Both the position numbers and the translations under genes were made by a program. 64,000 nucleotides of DNA from Undaria pinnatifida (Eukaryota > Sar > Phaeophyceae > Laminariales > Alariaceae). This document shows positions 23,318 through 33,900 of the stretch, piece by piece. Positions within the stretch are counted from its first letter, which is position 1; the number at the start of each line of letters is the position of its first letter. Where the stretch lies: the NCBI GenBank assembly GCA_012845835.1, contig JABAKD010000015.1, forward strand, positions 9,301,967 through 9,365,966, read 5' to 3'. The notes below the pieces were generated by a model, which had not been told where the DNA came from, made no database searches, and worked only from the letters and a program-made list of their open reading frames with translations.

Positions 23318-24611
23318 TATGATATTGTAGCCTGACATGCTTTGCTTGACAATTATTGATGATAGGATTTGATTATGTTCAAGCCTCCTTTTGTTAGATC
23401 GCCCCCTCAACTCCCCCCGCCCTTTTCATGCGCGTGTGCAGAGTGCTATGATACGCGGTATCGGCTCTATGCCGGACCAACAATAATGAGCAGGGGGAAT
23501 GGGGTAGATTATACGACTCTTGTGGTCCACAGTTAGGTGCTCAAATATTTTAGTACCTGGTACGTAGTATACGAGCATTTTGAGTACAGACGAAAATTGT
23601 CAGGTCGGAGCATACCACGAGCTCCATGGAGCTGGTGGCTACGCTCCGACTAGCAATATGCTCCGCAGTACGTTGCCGCAGCACCACCACCATACGCCCC
23701 CTCGTCCGTCTACTCCCCGTATGACTCTCAAGGGGCAGCGCAATCCATGCATAGCAGTAGCACGTCTGGCGACCCACACGTTCTCACCGCGCAGACTACT
23801 CAACCAAGCCAATACCCCTCCGAAATGAAGGAGACGCCTCGTGACCTTTCTGCGGGTAGCGGTAGAGATGAGTTGGTTGCCGACTCTTGTTCTTCGTATC
23901 ACGTCACGAGGGACCCCACTGTGGTGTTTGACGGTAAACCCCCTCCGGTGGGTAAGGAGAGGTTAGTGATAGGTGACGTGACGATGATGGGCGTCGAGTA
24001 CTTCGGCAAGCTGTCTCTGCTGATGCACTGCCAGGGTGGTGACACCCATATACGACTGACGAACTTGGCATACGTGCCTGGAGTCCAGTTTAACTGGTTA
24101 TCCTTGCACGCTGTGATGTCGAAGTGCCGTGTGACCATGGACACCAAGGGGGTTCACATGCTTGGGGGGAGTGTTTCGTTCGTGCGCAGAGAGGCTTGCT
24201 CATACTGCTCCGCAACTAAGATAACCGACACCCCCACGGCTAACGCAATATTGGCCCCTGGCAAGCAGCAACGGATCGATATTAATGATCTGCAAGTTGC
24301 GCTAGCCCACCCACAAAATACTTCGTATGATACTGTAGTCGGACATGCTTTGCTTGACAATGATTGATGATAGGATTTTGATTATGTTCAAGCCTCCTTT
24401 GTTAGATCGCCCCCTCAACTCCCCCCGCCCTTATCATGCGCTTGTGCAGAGTCTTATGGTAAGCGGTATCCGCGGTATGCCGGACCGAAAATAATTAGCA
24501 GGGGGAATGGGGCAGGTCATAAGGTTCTTATAGTCAACAGTTAGGTGCTCAAACATTTTAGTACCTGGTACGTGATATACGAGCATTTTGAGTACAGACG
24601 AAAATTGTCAG
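23318..24611. repeat. 286-bp direct repeats (23318-23603 and 24326-24611) around the Copia protease
   Basis: Two copies with about 90% identity, containing GCTTTGCTTGACAAT, TTAGATCGCCCCCTCAACTC and GAGTACAGACGAAAATTGTC. The second copy overlaps the last codons and stop of the protease frame. They are therefore probably a duplication rather than LTRs. Confidence 0.85.
23654..24367 (+). pseudogene. Copia (Ty1) gag-protease fragment
   Basis: Open for 237 codons. A Pro/Tyr/Ser-rich linker precedes LVADSCSSYHVTRD, the Ty1/Copia aspartic protease position where active enzymes read D-S/T-G. Here it is D-S-C, so the catalytic glycine is changed. It continues with IGDVTMMGVEYFGKLSLLMH and LTNLAYVPGVQFNWLSLHAV, the typical second half of the Copia protease leading to the integrase zinc finger. 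The frame ends at TGA 24365-24367 where the 286-bp repeat begins. Integrase is missing. It is probably a dead remnant. A Copia RT-side fragment follows at 24984. Confidence 0.8.
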
Positions 24612-24983
24612 CATTCCTGCGTTCGTTATGGAGTTACCTGATACTGTATCCTAAATACGCGTTTTAGTCAAGGTTGGCAAACATTTTGAAGGATCGTTAT
24701 TTTTTATCGCGGTAGCTTATCAAGTAGCAGCATGGACTAACACTCTGGCAGCACTGTGATAATACGTGTCGCTCTTCCGGGAAGGAACATGCGGAATAAC
24801 TTGACCCTCCATATAACAAAATCGTCACGTGAGCGAGGCGTTTGCGCTCTGATCTATCGGTACTCTGAAACAGCAAGAAACACGCCGTTGACTTCGTGCT
24901 GTACCGGCATCAAACAGTTGTCGAGTCAACTCTGAAATATAGTGACATATTGCGGGAGTTGATATATTTTTGCGGGGTCTGCG

Positions 24984-25190
24984 GTGAATGGTGATATATG
25001 CGTTAGTTCGGGTAGGACAAACCCGCTCGAGGAAGGTGTCAAAAAGACTGGCTTATTTCGCGAGCTGGTCGGATGCTTGATGTGGCCTGCTGGCCAGACA
25101 CCTCCAGACATTGCGAACGCAGTGAAAGCGATGGTTAGGAACACCAATTCACCGAGGAAGGCCCACTGGAAGACTGCAGTTGGTAAACCA
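24984..25190 (+). pseudogene. Copia reverse transcriptase / RNase H linker fragment
   Basis: The plus strand reads FRELVGCLMWPAGQTPPDIA and then RNTNSPRKAHWKTAVGK, which matches the Copia block Y-R-x-x-V-G-x-L-M-x-x-x-x-x-T-R-P-D-I-A and HWKA. It is short and lacks the polymerase YVDD motif. It lies 0.6 kb downstream of the protease fragment, so both may come from one deleted element. Confidence 0.72.
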
Positions 25191-25203
25191 TTTTCACCTT
25201 GAT

Positions 25204-25665
25204 TCTGTGATGAACATTTGATTTGATACAGAGTATATTATGAGCTGGAAGCATGAGATTTTGGAGACTTGGGGACGGCAACTGTTTTTGGCAAACTACC
25301 CGGGGTCATCCCTGCGCAATCAGTATGTTTTTCTCACCTAGCCCCGTAATGAGACCCAGCTGAGCCAAATCGTTTCGTTTTATCCTTCAACGAGGGGTCA
25401 CGCCCACCTGTTACCGCTTGTGCGGGGCAGGATTCACTTGATGTGATACAGAGGATATTGTGAGCTGGAAGTTTGAGATTTTTGGGGCTTGGGGGCGGCA
25501 ACGGTTTTCGGTAAACTACCCGGGGTCATCCCCGCGTAATCAGTCTATGGTTTTCTCAACTAGCCCCATAATGAGACCCAGCTGAGCCAAATTGTTTAGT
25601 TTTTATCCTGCAAGGAGGGGTCACGCCCACCTGTTACCGCTTGGGTGAGGTAGGATTCGCTTGAC
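25204..25665. repeat. Tandem duplication, unit about 230 bp
   Basis: GATACAGAG(T/G)ATATT(A/G)TGAGCT, AAACTACCCGGGGTCATCC and GAGGGGTCACGCCCACCTGT occur twice in a row, about 90% alike. Confidence 0.85.
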
Positions 25666-25970
25666 CACTTAAGAGGATTATGACTTGTTAAGTAGAGAAA
25701 AGTTCTCAAACTCGACGAGTTCGATACGTCTAAACCCGAGGGCGACTAACTTTTTCACGAGCTGACTTGAATTGTTTCTTGACGGATTACTCTGCACATA
25801 TTAGCTGGAGTTTGGTACGTTTAAGAGTGCATGGTATTAAGGGGGGCAAGTAACTCTTCCTTGACTTTTGAAATAATACTTTTTCACGATTGATTGCGAT
25901 GTCTAGTAGTATAACATTATTTTGCTCTGGGTTTGAGCATTTGAAATCTGAATGGACTTTTAGTATGTAC

Positions 25971-26760
25971 TGGGGGGCAATTGTCTAATTCGAAAGTGAG
26001 TTTTGAGACTGCTGCCCGATGCCAACACTCGTCCGACCACACTTGTTGGCATCTCTATTCTTTAGAGCTGACAACCGTTTTATAAGGAAGGCTGAGTGCT
26101 GATTATAAGGCCGATGTTTGAGTTTTGGGGTTTTTGATATTTTGATTTCAGATTTGAGTTTTCGGTGCATGGATTTCGGATTTGATTTTTTATTTTGGGA
26201 CTGAGGATTTTACGACTCAGATCTTAGGTCCGTGAAGATTGATGTTGGATACTGTCCCTGAATTGTAACTCTAGATTTATGGAGTGCTTTTCAAGGACTA
26301 TGGTGCTGCAATATTTCGTCCTTGTCACAGCAGTACTGGGAAGATATTGATTGACCGTATTTTTCATTGAATCGTTTTACCCTGATAATATGATAACAGT
26401 GCATCATGCGGTATCATTAACGAAGCAGGGAGGCCGTTGATTGTATCCTTGGATATTTTATGGATATGATTGTTGCGGTTGAGTATAAAAGGGGTTTCCA
26501 GATAGAGGTTGCCTACACCGCAGCGGTATATGGGATGGTGGAATTATTTTGGCTATTTCGTAATATATTTAGACTACGTATTTTACTTGTCTTAATACCG
26601 GTGACTCCACCACCCCACTATTGTCAGCTCAACGGGTAAGCCCTCCACGCTTCGTAGGGATCAACAAACAGGTACTGATAGTGTTGTTGTCATATTGTTG
26701 TGTTGCGTGTTTTCTCAAGAGTTGTGGATTTGTTGTGGGATTTATTTAGTCTCCAGTGAT
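25971..26760 (+). other. Possible Copia 3' LTR region (polypurine tract, TATA)
   Basis: TGGGGGGCAA (25971-25980) directly before TGTCTAATTCG looks like a polypurine tract and LTR start. GAGTATAAAAGGGG at 26481 is a good TATA box. No second copy or clear CA end was found, so this is tentative. Confidence 0.25.
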
Positions 26761-28061
26761 CAACTTGCATTTTTTTTGTACCGAAACGTTGGTCAACAAT
26801 ATGTGTTTGATCAAACGGGATAAATGGTTTATTTTGCTGACGAGCAATCGTAGACATGTCAGCAACATGTATGTACGTGGAGTGTATGGATTCCTATATA
26901 GAGAAAAGACAAAGCATGACAAAGCATCTTCTGCAAGATAAAATCACCCGGCAGCAGCCAGAATCTCTCGATCAGCTATCACATTTAGCAGAAGAGCGAG
27001 ACGTTTGCATTACTGCCCGGAAGTGACGGTTCGTTTTTAAAGCGACGGATTCTTATGAATCGTAACATTCGGTTTTCCAAATAATAATGTCGGTATAAAA
27101 GTCTAAAGAGTTGGAGGTAAAGACTCAGCACATATTTGCATTATCTTCGGTGGTGTGCAAAAACATGATTATTGCACACCATGTGTCTGATTAGTTGAGG
27201 CCTGCCTTTCGACGCGCTGATTGTTTTTCGGGAAAACGCCCGCAAACCCAGCGGTTGAGCCGCGGGACCGCTCGTGCCGACCTCGAGCCCCCCCAAAGGG
27301 TTGGATCAAGGGTTAGGGTTATGGTTGGGGTCGGATTATTGGATCTGGGCCGCCGTGCATCACACCATGGTAGGAATTGACTTAGTCGGTATGCAGTCAT
27401 GAGTTTGGCGCACCGACGCTGCAAATAGAGGATGCTGTTTCGGTCGGGGGGTCCTGGAGCGATATCCTTGGATGTTTTTGTGAGCTTTGTGGAGCCGTGT
27501 TCGGAAATTCATTTTTTTTGCTTATTCCATTTGTTCGTCCTGCCGATGACGCCAGTTATTAAGGTATTACCAGGTATATTACATGATTCGCAGTCCGTTT
27601 CACTGCCTACCGTGGTATAAAAAAAATGAAAAGGTTTACTTATTTCCTGCTTAACCTGGGCTTGATACCAACATTCAGGCTCCTTGCAATGTGCGCGCGC
27701 ATGGGTTTCGTGTACTACGTGGAACGCACGACCAAGCCGCAGTACGCTCTTGCTGCTGCCCAGGAGTGAGTTCGGTTCAAGTCCGCGAGACCGGCGGGCG
27801 CGAAATAACCTGCAGTTTGCGGAGTGTGGGTTATTATGCCTTTCGCAGGCTCTTGCCCGAAAAAACACCAACGTACAAGCAGCAGCAAAGCTGTAATACA
27901 AGGAGCTTGCAGGGTGAACAACAACCATCGTGAGAACCGGCTGGCTCTCGGCTCTGCGTCGTGCGTGCTGAGCTACTTACTGTAGTTCCGCTCATCTGCT
28001 TGGTAAATTCGCCGAACATCGTGCATTCAAACGTTCATTACATCTACATGTATGTAGAGCA
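26761..28061. other. No gene seen
   Basis: Unique-looking DNA with short ORFs only. A short telomere-like GGGTTAGGGTTATGG stretch lies near 27309. Confidence 0.55.
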
Positions 28062-28463
28062 GTGTTTCGTGCCGTCAGCGGCTACCATATGCCACAATTT
28101 ACGTCCCTGTTCTTGTCATATCCGCGGGTGCCAATAGCACTGCCACTCCATGGCGTGTGTCCGGGGTCGGTGGTGACCCTCGGAGGAGAGTACACGCGAC
28201 GGCCTAAAAAACGCATGCGACGGCAGGGAGGGGGCGAACCTTTTCCAAGCATCTCACCCGAGGAGCTTATGGATAAAAATTGGGAAACGAACGCAAATAT
28301 TATACAAAACCCAAATCTCATGGCATATCTATGTATATACCCAATACACGACCTAACATCTAGTACAAAACTAATGACATTCCAACAATATTTAGCAGAT
28401 TTTTCAGTCGAAGAACCCGTAAGGCAGACTTGGTTTCGCCAAGCACTGCCTGTCCTATCGTAG
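28062..28463 (+). CDS. Hypothetical ORF, 133 aa
   Basis: Intact ORF from ATG to TAG. The second half has ordinary globular composition (SPEELMDKNWETNANIIQNP, LADFSVEEPVRQTWFRQALP), unlike the repeat-derived frames around it. No family was recognised and no splice partner or promoter seen. It could be an exon of an unknown gene or a chance frame. Confidence 0.25.
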   Translation: MFRAVSGYHMPQFTSLFLSYPRVPIALPLHGVCPGSVVTLGGEYTRRPKKRMRRQGGGEPFPSISPEELMDKNWETNANIIQNPNLMAYLCIYPIHDLTSSTKLMTFQQYLADFSVEEPVRQTWFRQALPVLS

Positions 28464-28934
28464 CACGCTCCTGAAAAAAAATTCAAAACGATAGTCTATG
28501 GCATTCGTCTCCCCCGAGTGTTGCCCGTGCTGCGAGTCGCGCTGTTGTTCTTTGGAGTTGGCCTCGAAGATGTCCGTCCGCCTCCCCTTTGCCCTAGACC
28601 TTGGTCAGCAGGGGTTGGCCCTGCGAGAGATGATGACGAAAATAAAGTCGAGCGTATGCGCGCGCCGTGAGACAAACTTTCCGCGTGGTAGCGATCTGTA
28701 AAAATTCCCACGGCGTCTGTCTGCACCGATACGGGATTTTTTTTCTCGGAACGGAGTAGTGTCTCTACATGGACGTATGCAGTAAGTACATCGGTGCTAA
28801 TGGCACATACATGAGGAAACGAAGCGCTGGAGGGGGCGCTGCGTTTGGGAGCATATTGCTCCTCATTTAGTAGGAGCATATTGACCAGCGAACAGTCGAT
28901 AGAGGGACAACCTAAATATTACTCCGTATCATGT
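28464..28934. other. No gene seen
   Basis: Short overlapping ORFs on both strands with no recognisable domain. Confidence 0.55.
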
Positions 28935-29165
28935 GACTGTCGCAGGCTACAACAGAGGCGCACCGCATTTGTTTCTCATATTCCTCAGTTTGGAAGCTTA
29001 AGACCTCTCCCAAAAATCGCTTATTTTTTGTTGTTTTAGCAAAAACTAAAACGTGCAATCCGATGAGGAATTCTGTGCCCTCGGGGGTATAAAAAACAAA
29101 CCAAAAAAGCACAATAAAATTAATAAACTTCGACAATTTTGGGTTAAGAAGCACCGTCATTCAGA
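28935..29165. mobile_element. MITE family M1 copy, inverted, one end decayed
   Basis: Starts GTCGCAGGCTACAACAGAGG and contains the family blocks in reverse (GGTTAAGAAGCACCGTCATT, CTCCCAAAAATCGC). The far terminus is lost near 29165. Confidence 0.65.
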
Positions 29166-29264
29166 AAAAAAGCCAAAAAATGATATTAAATTACTATTAG
29201 CTGTATAATCGTTGCACGTGTACAACGCTACGGTAGGGAGTAGGGGGTATGTTAGTACATGTTA

Positions 29265-29512
29265 GAGTCGTTCTACGGTAGCCCCCTCGACGTTTCTTTA
29301 ACGAAGTCGTCGGTTTCAAACCAGCTCCCCATTCGTATCTCCTGAAATGCGGTGTCCCTCGACACCCCGACGCCATCGATCGATAGACCTTTGCACACAG
29401 GAAAGTATATGGATGCTTCGTTTTCGATAGCATCCTTCCTTGTATCGAGCAGCCGTGATACGTTCGTTAAACAAAATCGCTGGTTTTGGGGGGGGCTATC
29501 GTAGATTCACTC
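29265..29512. mobile_element. MITE family M2 copy, 4-bp TSD GTTA
   Basis: 248 bp from GAGTCGTTCTACGGTAGCC to its imperfect inverse ending CTATCGTAGATTCACTC, flanked by GTTA on both sides. The interior reads AACGAAGTCGTCGGTTTCAA and CCAGCTCCCC. Confidence 0.78.
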
Positions 29513-29544
29513 GTTAATGCCCCCATTTTCACTACCGGGTTTGA

Positions 29545-29930
29545 GCTATCATAAGTACTATCATATCATACTATCATACTATCATACTATCATGTCATAC
29601 TATCATACTATCATACTATCATCTATATCATACTATCATATCATACTATAATATCATACTATCATATCATACTATGATATCATACTATCCTATCATACTA
29701 TCATACTATCATATCATGCTATCGTATCGTACTATCATATACTATCATATCATTATATCATGTCATTCTATCATATCATACTATCATGCCATACTATCAC
29801 ACCATACTATCGTATCATGCTATCATATCATACTTTCATATCACACTACCATATCATACCATCATATCGTGCTGCTATCATACATGGCACATTATCATAT
29901 CATGTTATTATCGTATCATACTCGCACGAG
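29545..29930. repeat. TATCATACTATCA satellite
   Basis: About 380 bp of nearly pure ATCATACTATCATATC-type repeats. ORFs predicted here are artefacts of the repeat. Confidence 0.95.
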
Positions 29931-30302
29931 TCTGACGGAAAACAAAAGACAATAATAAGCGTTTTTTGGATAAGTGTAACTTACCATGCCATTGCGGATA
30001 TTTATCGCAAATTTGAAACAACGCGTACGTAGTCAGTCCTTAACTCACCGCAAAGGCACCGGGGCCGTACTCGCGCGAATGACTCCGAGCCACCGCACAA
30101 AAGGCCCGAAAAAAACACAACCCTCATGGTACCGTAGCGTGGGTGGTGTCGAAGCACGCATCTAACTTCACGCTCACCACACTGAAATTGAAAAAAAAAA
30201 TGAACGCACAAAACCCGATGGACCATCCCATGGCCTAGCTACACAGCCAACAATTCCAAGCACACAAAGGTATTCTAGCGCGATTCTGGCCTCGTAGCTC
30301 CT

Positions 30303-30581
30303 GACGCGTGCTGCTATAACGGTAGCACTGTTGGTCTGAAATGGTTTCTGAACTGACGGGGCTCCTTAACCGTAACTCGTCGGAAGCATACATACGCTGT
30401 CCTTTTAGCATGGTTCCCGTGTTTTGTACCTAGATCATGGAGTGTTTTATCCGGTAGCAGTTTTATGTTTTCCGGTATCAGTTTTCGGGTTAAGAAGGGC
30501 ATGTCTTAAGCCCCTGAAGAGGGAAATATCGGAACGGAATAAAAAGGGTGCACCTCTATCGCCTCTATCGTAGCCTGCGAC
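30303..30581. mobile_element. MITE family M1 copy, 4-bp TSD TCCT
   Basis: Begins GACGCGTGCTGCTATAACGG and ends in a decayed inverted copy (CACCTCTATCGTAGCCTGCGAC). TCCT flanks both sides. The interior has the shared blocks GGTTTCTGAACTGACGGGGC and GTACCTAGATCATGG. Confidence 0.75.
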
Positions 30582-30825
30582 TCCTCAAGTGGGGATCCCC
30601 ACCAGAAACGAAAAGGAAATGGTGGGGAAAAAAATGAATACCTTGCCATAGCACGGGTTCCAGGCTGCACTGCATGCACCATTCTTGACCAGACACTCCG
30701 ACAAGAGTACAAGTTCTCGGAATGAGAATAAACCTTAGCGGGCTGTCTATCGCAGGTTCCCACTGGGGGATGTGCACACGGTGGAGGAAAGCGCGGGGGG
30801 TAGCTAGCTTTTAGTTTTCTTTTTT

Positions 30826-30966
30826 CTACCGGGTTTCGAACTTTCGTCTGACCACCTCGTTTCCCTTGAAGGGGCCCGAGTTCAGCTCCGGCATGAACCA
30901 GGATGCCATCAGGTGCATGATTGCACTCGCCAGATACATCCCGCAAATACCTACGATCAAGGTGAC
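30826..30966 (-). CDS. MFS gene exon 11 (TM12, stop codon)
   Basis: Follows TGTTCAG, behind a long CT-rich polypyrimidine tract (about 30970-31130 on this strand). It encodes [20 protein letters not shown] (TM12) and a hydrophilic tail ending FETR, then TAG at 30826-30828. It joins exon 10 in phase 0. Confidence 0.88.
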   Translation of the reverse strand, partial: VTLIVGICGMYLASAIMHLMASWFMPELNSGPFKGNEVVRRKFETR

Positions 30967-33900
30967 CTGAACACTCACAAAGGGAGAGGGAGAGGGAGAA
31001 GGAGCGGGAGAGGGACAGTGACAGAGACAATGAGAGAAAAGTTTCGGAAAAATATACCGAACGAGGAAGGAAAAGGGACAGAAAGAGCGACGGGGAGAGA
31101 AACGACACAGAAATGCATAGAATGAGAAAAAGATATAAACTCGAAGTGAAACAACTGATCGATCAGCCGCACAGGGGGCTTGGAGGCAACAAAGACAGGA
31201 AGACGGCGAAACACAAGTCGCGCATCTGATGCCGGCGATCGCGGCCCAGACGCGATGTATTGCCCCACGCTAGCAGCCGAGGAGAGAAGAGTGATGGAGC
31301 CCTTCGGGGAAGCGACACGGCTTGGACACGACTTTAGACGCGTGCTACAATAGAGGTATACCTCTTTAAGGCGAAAATGGTTTCTGAATGACGGTGCTTC
31401 TTAACCCAAAATCTTCAGGCAAAAATGTTTTTTTTTTTCTTTATTCTCGTCGTGTACCTACTAGGCCATGGGATTTTTCATGCGGTACTGTAGCAGTTTT
31501 ATTTCTCTCCAAATTGGTTTTTTGGGAGAGGTCTTGAGCTCCCAAATTGAAAAATCTCAGAAAAAACCGGTGCACTTCTGTCGTAGCACGCGTCTTTCGA
31601 AGTGCCCGTTACCAGACACCCCCTCCCTTTGTCCATCCCTGCAGGGAGGTGGATGTTCAAGAAGATTATCATCTCATGAAGTCATCAAATAACACGAGAC
31701 GCTACGGCTCATATTTACGCTAGTTCGCGGGCGTTACGTTGGTGGCAGAGCACGCACGATCGATGTAGAGACGTTGGGACGGGTGGTAACGGGGTGGCAT
31801 GCGCCAAGCCTCTACCAAGGTGCCACTGTCAACCCGTTCAAACCGTAAAAAATTGGCACAAGCGTCACCGGAAGTGCAAAACACACACAGGTCTACGTTA
31901 TTCCCCATTATATATTATAGCGAAATTTGGGAGGGAAGGCAAAATGAACATAATGACGATCACAGCGTTGACCATGCGAAATGCCCCGGGCTGCTGGGAT
32001 ACGGGTTGGAAAAATTCGGACCCGAACTTCATACTTACGAGTTGTGCGCCACTCGCGCAACCTTTTTGTACTTATTTTGCTCCGGGCTCGCACTGGGGTC
32101 GTTGATAATGCCGCATTTATCATCGTATCGGTGATGTATTGGGGTCCCACAAGGGGGGAGTATTTACACGGGCGCAGTCCTAAGTAACCTCGTCAACACT
32201 TAAGTAGCGGCAAGAAGGGCGGGAAAGGGGGTAATCGGTTAATGATTTAACAGCCCAATGCCACAGTACTATAATATTTTGAATAATTATAAAAATGAAA
32301 ATACACTCCAGCTGTGAGATCGAAGATTTTGTCGAAGCTCATCTTCGCCAGTTGTGTGTGATACTCCGATCGCGCGTATTACGGCTTGGGTGTCCTCGTT
32401 AAGAATATAGGTCGGCGGCTTTCCTTGGAACCACAGTTTAGTTTGTACCAGGGTCAACAGGGTGATGTTAACCAATCTGTGCGCGGAAACCATAAAACCC
32501 GTTTTTGAGGGGGACAAAAAAATACAGCTGTGGAATAAAATGCATCGGTTTATCAAATGAATTATGTAAGTCGAATAACCGGTGAGGAGAGAGCGGAGTT
32601 GTTAAGGACATCTGGGGGCCTGGGTTCGATCAAGAGGGAGCGCGGGGGGGTGGTACATTATATGTGTTTTTGCAGTACCGCATTATTATACACCAATAAT
32701 TTTGTTACAGATACGCACCCCCAATTTGAGTTAGTTAGTTGGGCTGTTCTCTTATGTAACTCTGATCTTCATTTTTTATTATGTTATGTCGGCCGATGGT
32801 AACGACAACTCAATGGCCGTGCATATCGATCAAGCGCCTGAACCGCAAAACGTGTCTAGGGCCAGCTACCCGCACGCGCTTTCCGGAAGACCTGAAAAGC
32901 GACGTCCTAAAAACGACTCTTCTACTGCACAATTTAATAGTAGTCTAGACGGTCTTACGACTACGACCGTGCATGAATACCGAGTACACCCTCCCCCCCC
33001 GAGCGTACCGGTATCGCCTGGATATTCATTAAAAATAGAACAAAATATGAAAAAGCCAGGATTTTTACCTTGATAGCGACGTCGGAGGTGTAGGTGTCGA
33101 GGACGAGTCCGGTCGCGTACGACATGAGGCTTCCTGCGACCATCATGCAGAAGTTATAGCACCCGAAACCCACACCCCTGTGGTACATGTTTTGCGCACG
33201 GATAGCGCCAATATCGGAGACACACGGAGCATTGTGTGTATGCCAGTCGGAGCATTAAGGATGTAGAGGGAAGTTCAGGGCATTCGAGGACAGGCAATCG
33301 TATCGATGAAACATCAAATTTTGTGCCCACGACCGTACTTGCCTTGGCACGTTAAAATCTTGAAACCTGGCTAAAGTTGGATGGAGGCTGCCGCTCCCAG
33401 TGAGCGCCGCATTGACTGAAACAAAATGGTTTAGCCCAGCAACTAACTGCTGGTCTACTCACAGCCGCACCGTCTCGTGCCCATCCCATCACCACCGTTC
33501 CGTCTTGTATCACTTGTACCGCTTGTAATGCCTCTCACGCGATAAACAAACCCAGGTCACGTTGATGTTCACTGAGGCTGGAAGTACCCAAACAAGACAT
33601 GAACCAGCACGCGCATCATTGTCTCTCGCAAACTCCGACGACTTGTTCTTTGTCCGGGTCGAAATCTCTACGAAATCCGTGATTTGTCAGCCCCGAACCC
33701 ACAGCAACTTCCTCGCAGTATTAAGGTGTATATTTACGTACCTTGCGGTTCTTCCGTGCTGGTGGGTTTGGCCGGAATTTTTGGAGCATAACCAATCATT
33801 TTAAGAACGGAATGTACGCTGCAACCGACAAACACAGCAAACACGCCTTATCCGGTAAGCGCTTCTCTCCGGCAGCGGGGGGCCGACGTTCTGTCTTCGC

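Noticed and set aside
27300-27330. Telomeric repeat
   Set aside because: Only about two imperfect GGGTTA units; too short to mean a telomere or fusion site.
29674-30032. Ser/Tyr/Ile/His-rich ORFs
   Set aside because: Translation of the TATCATAC satellite.
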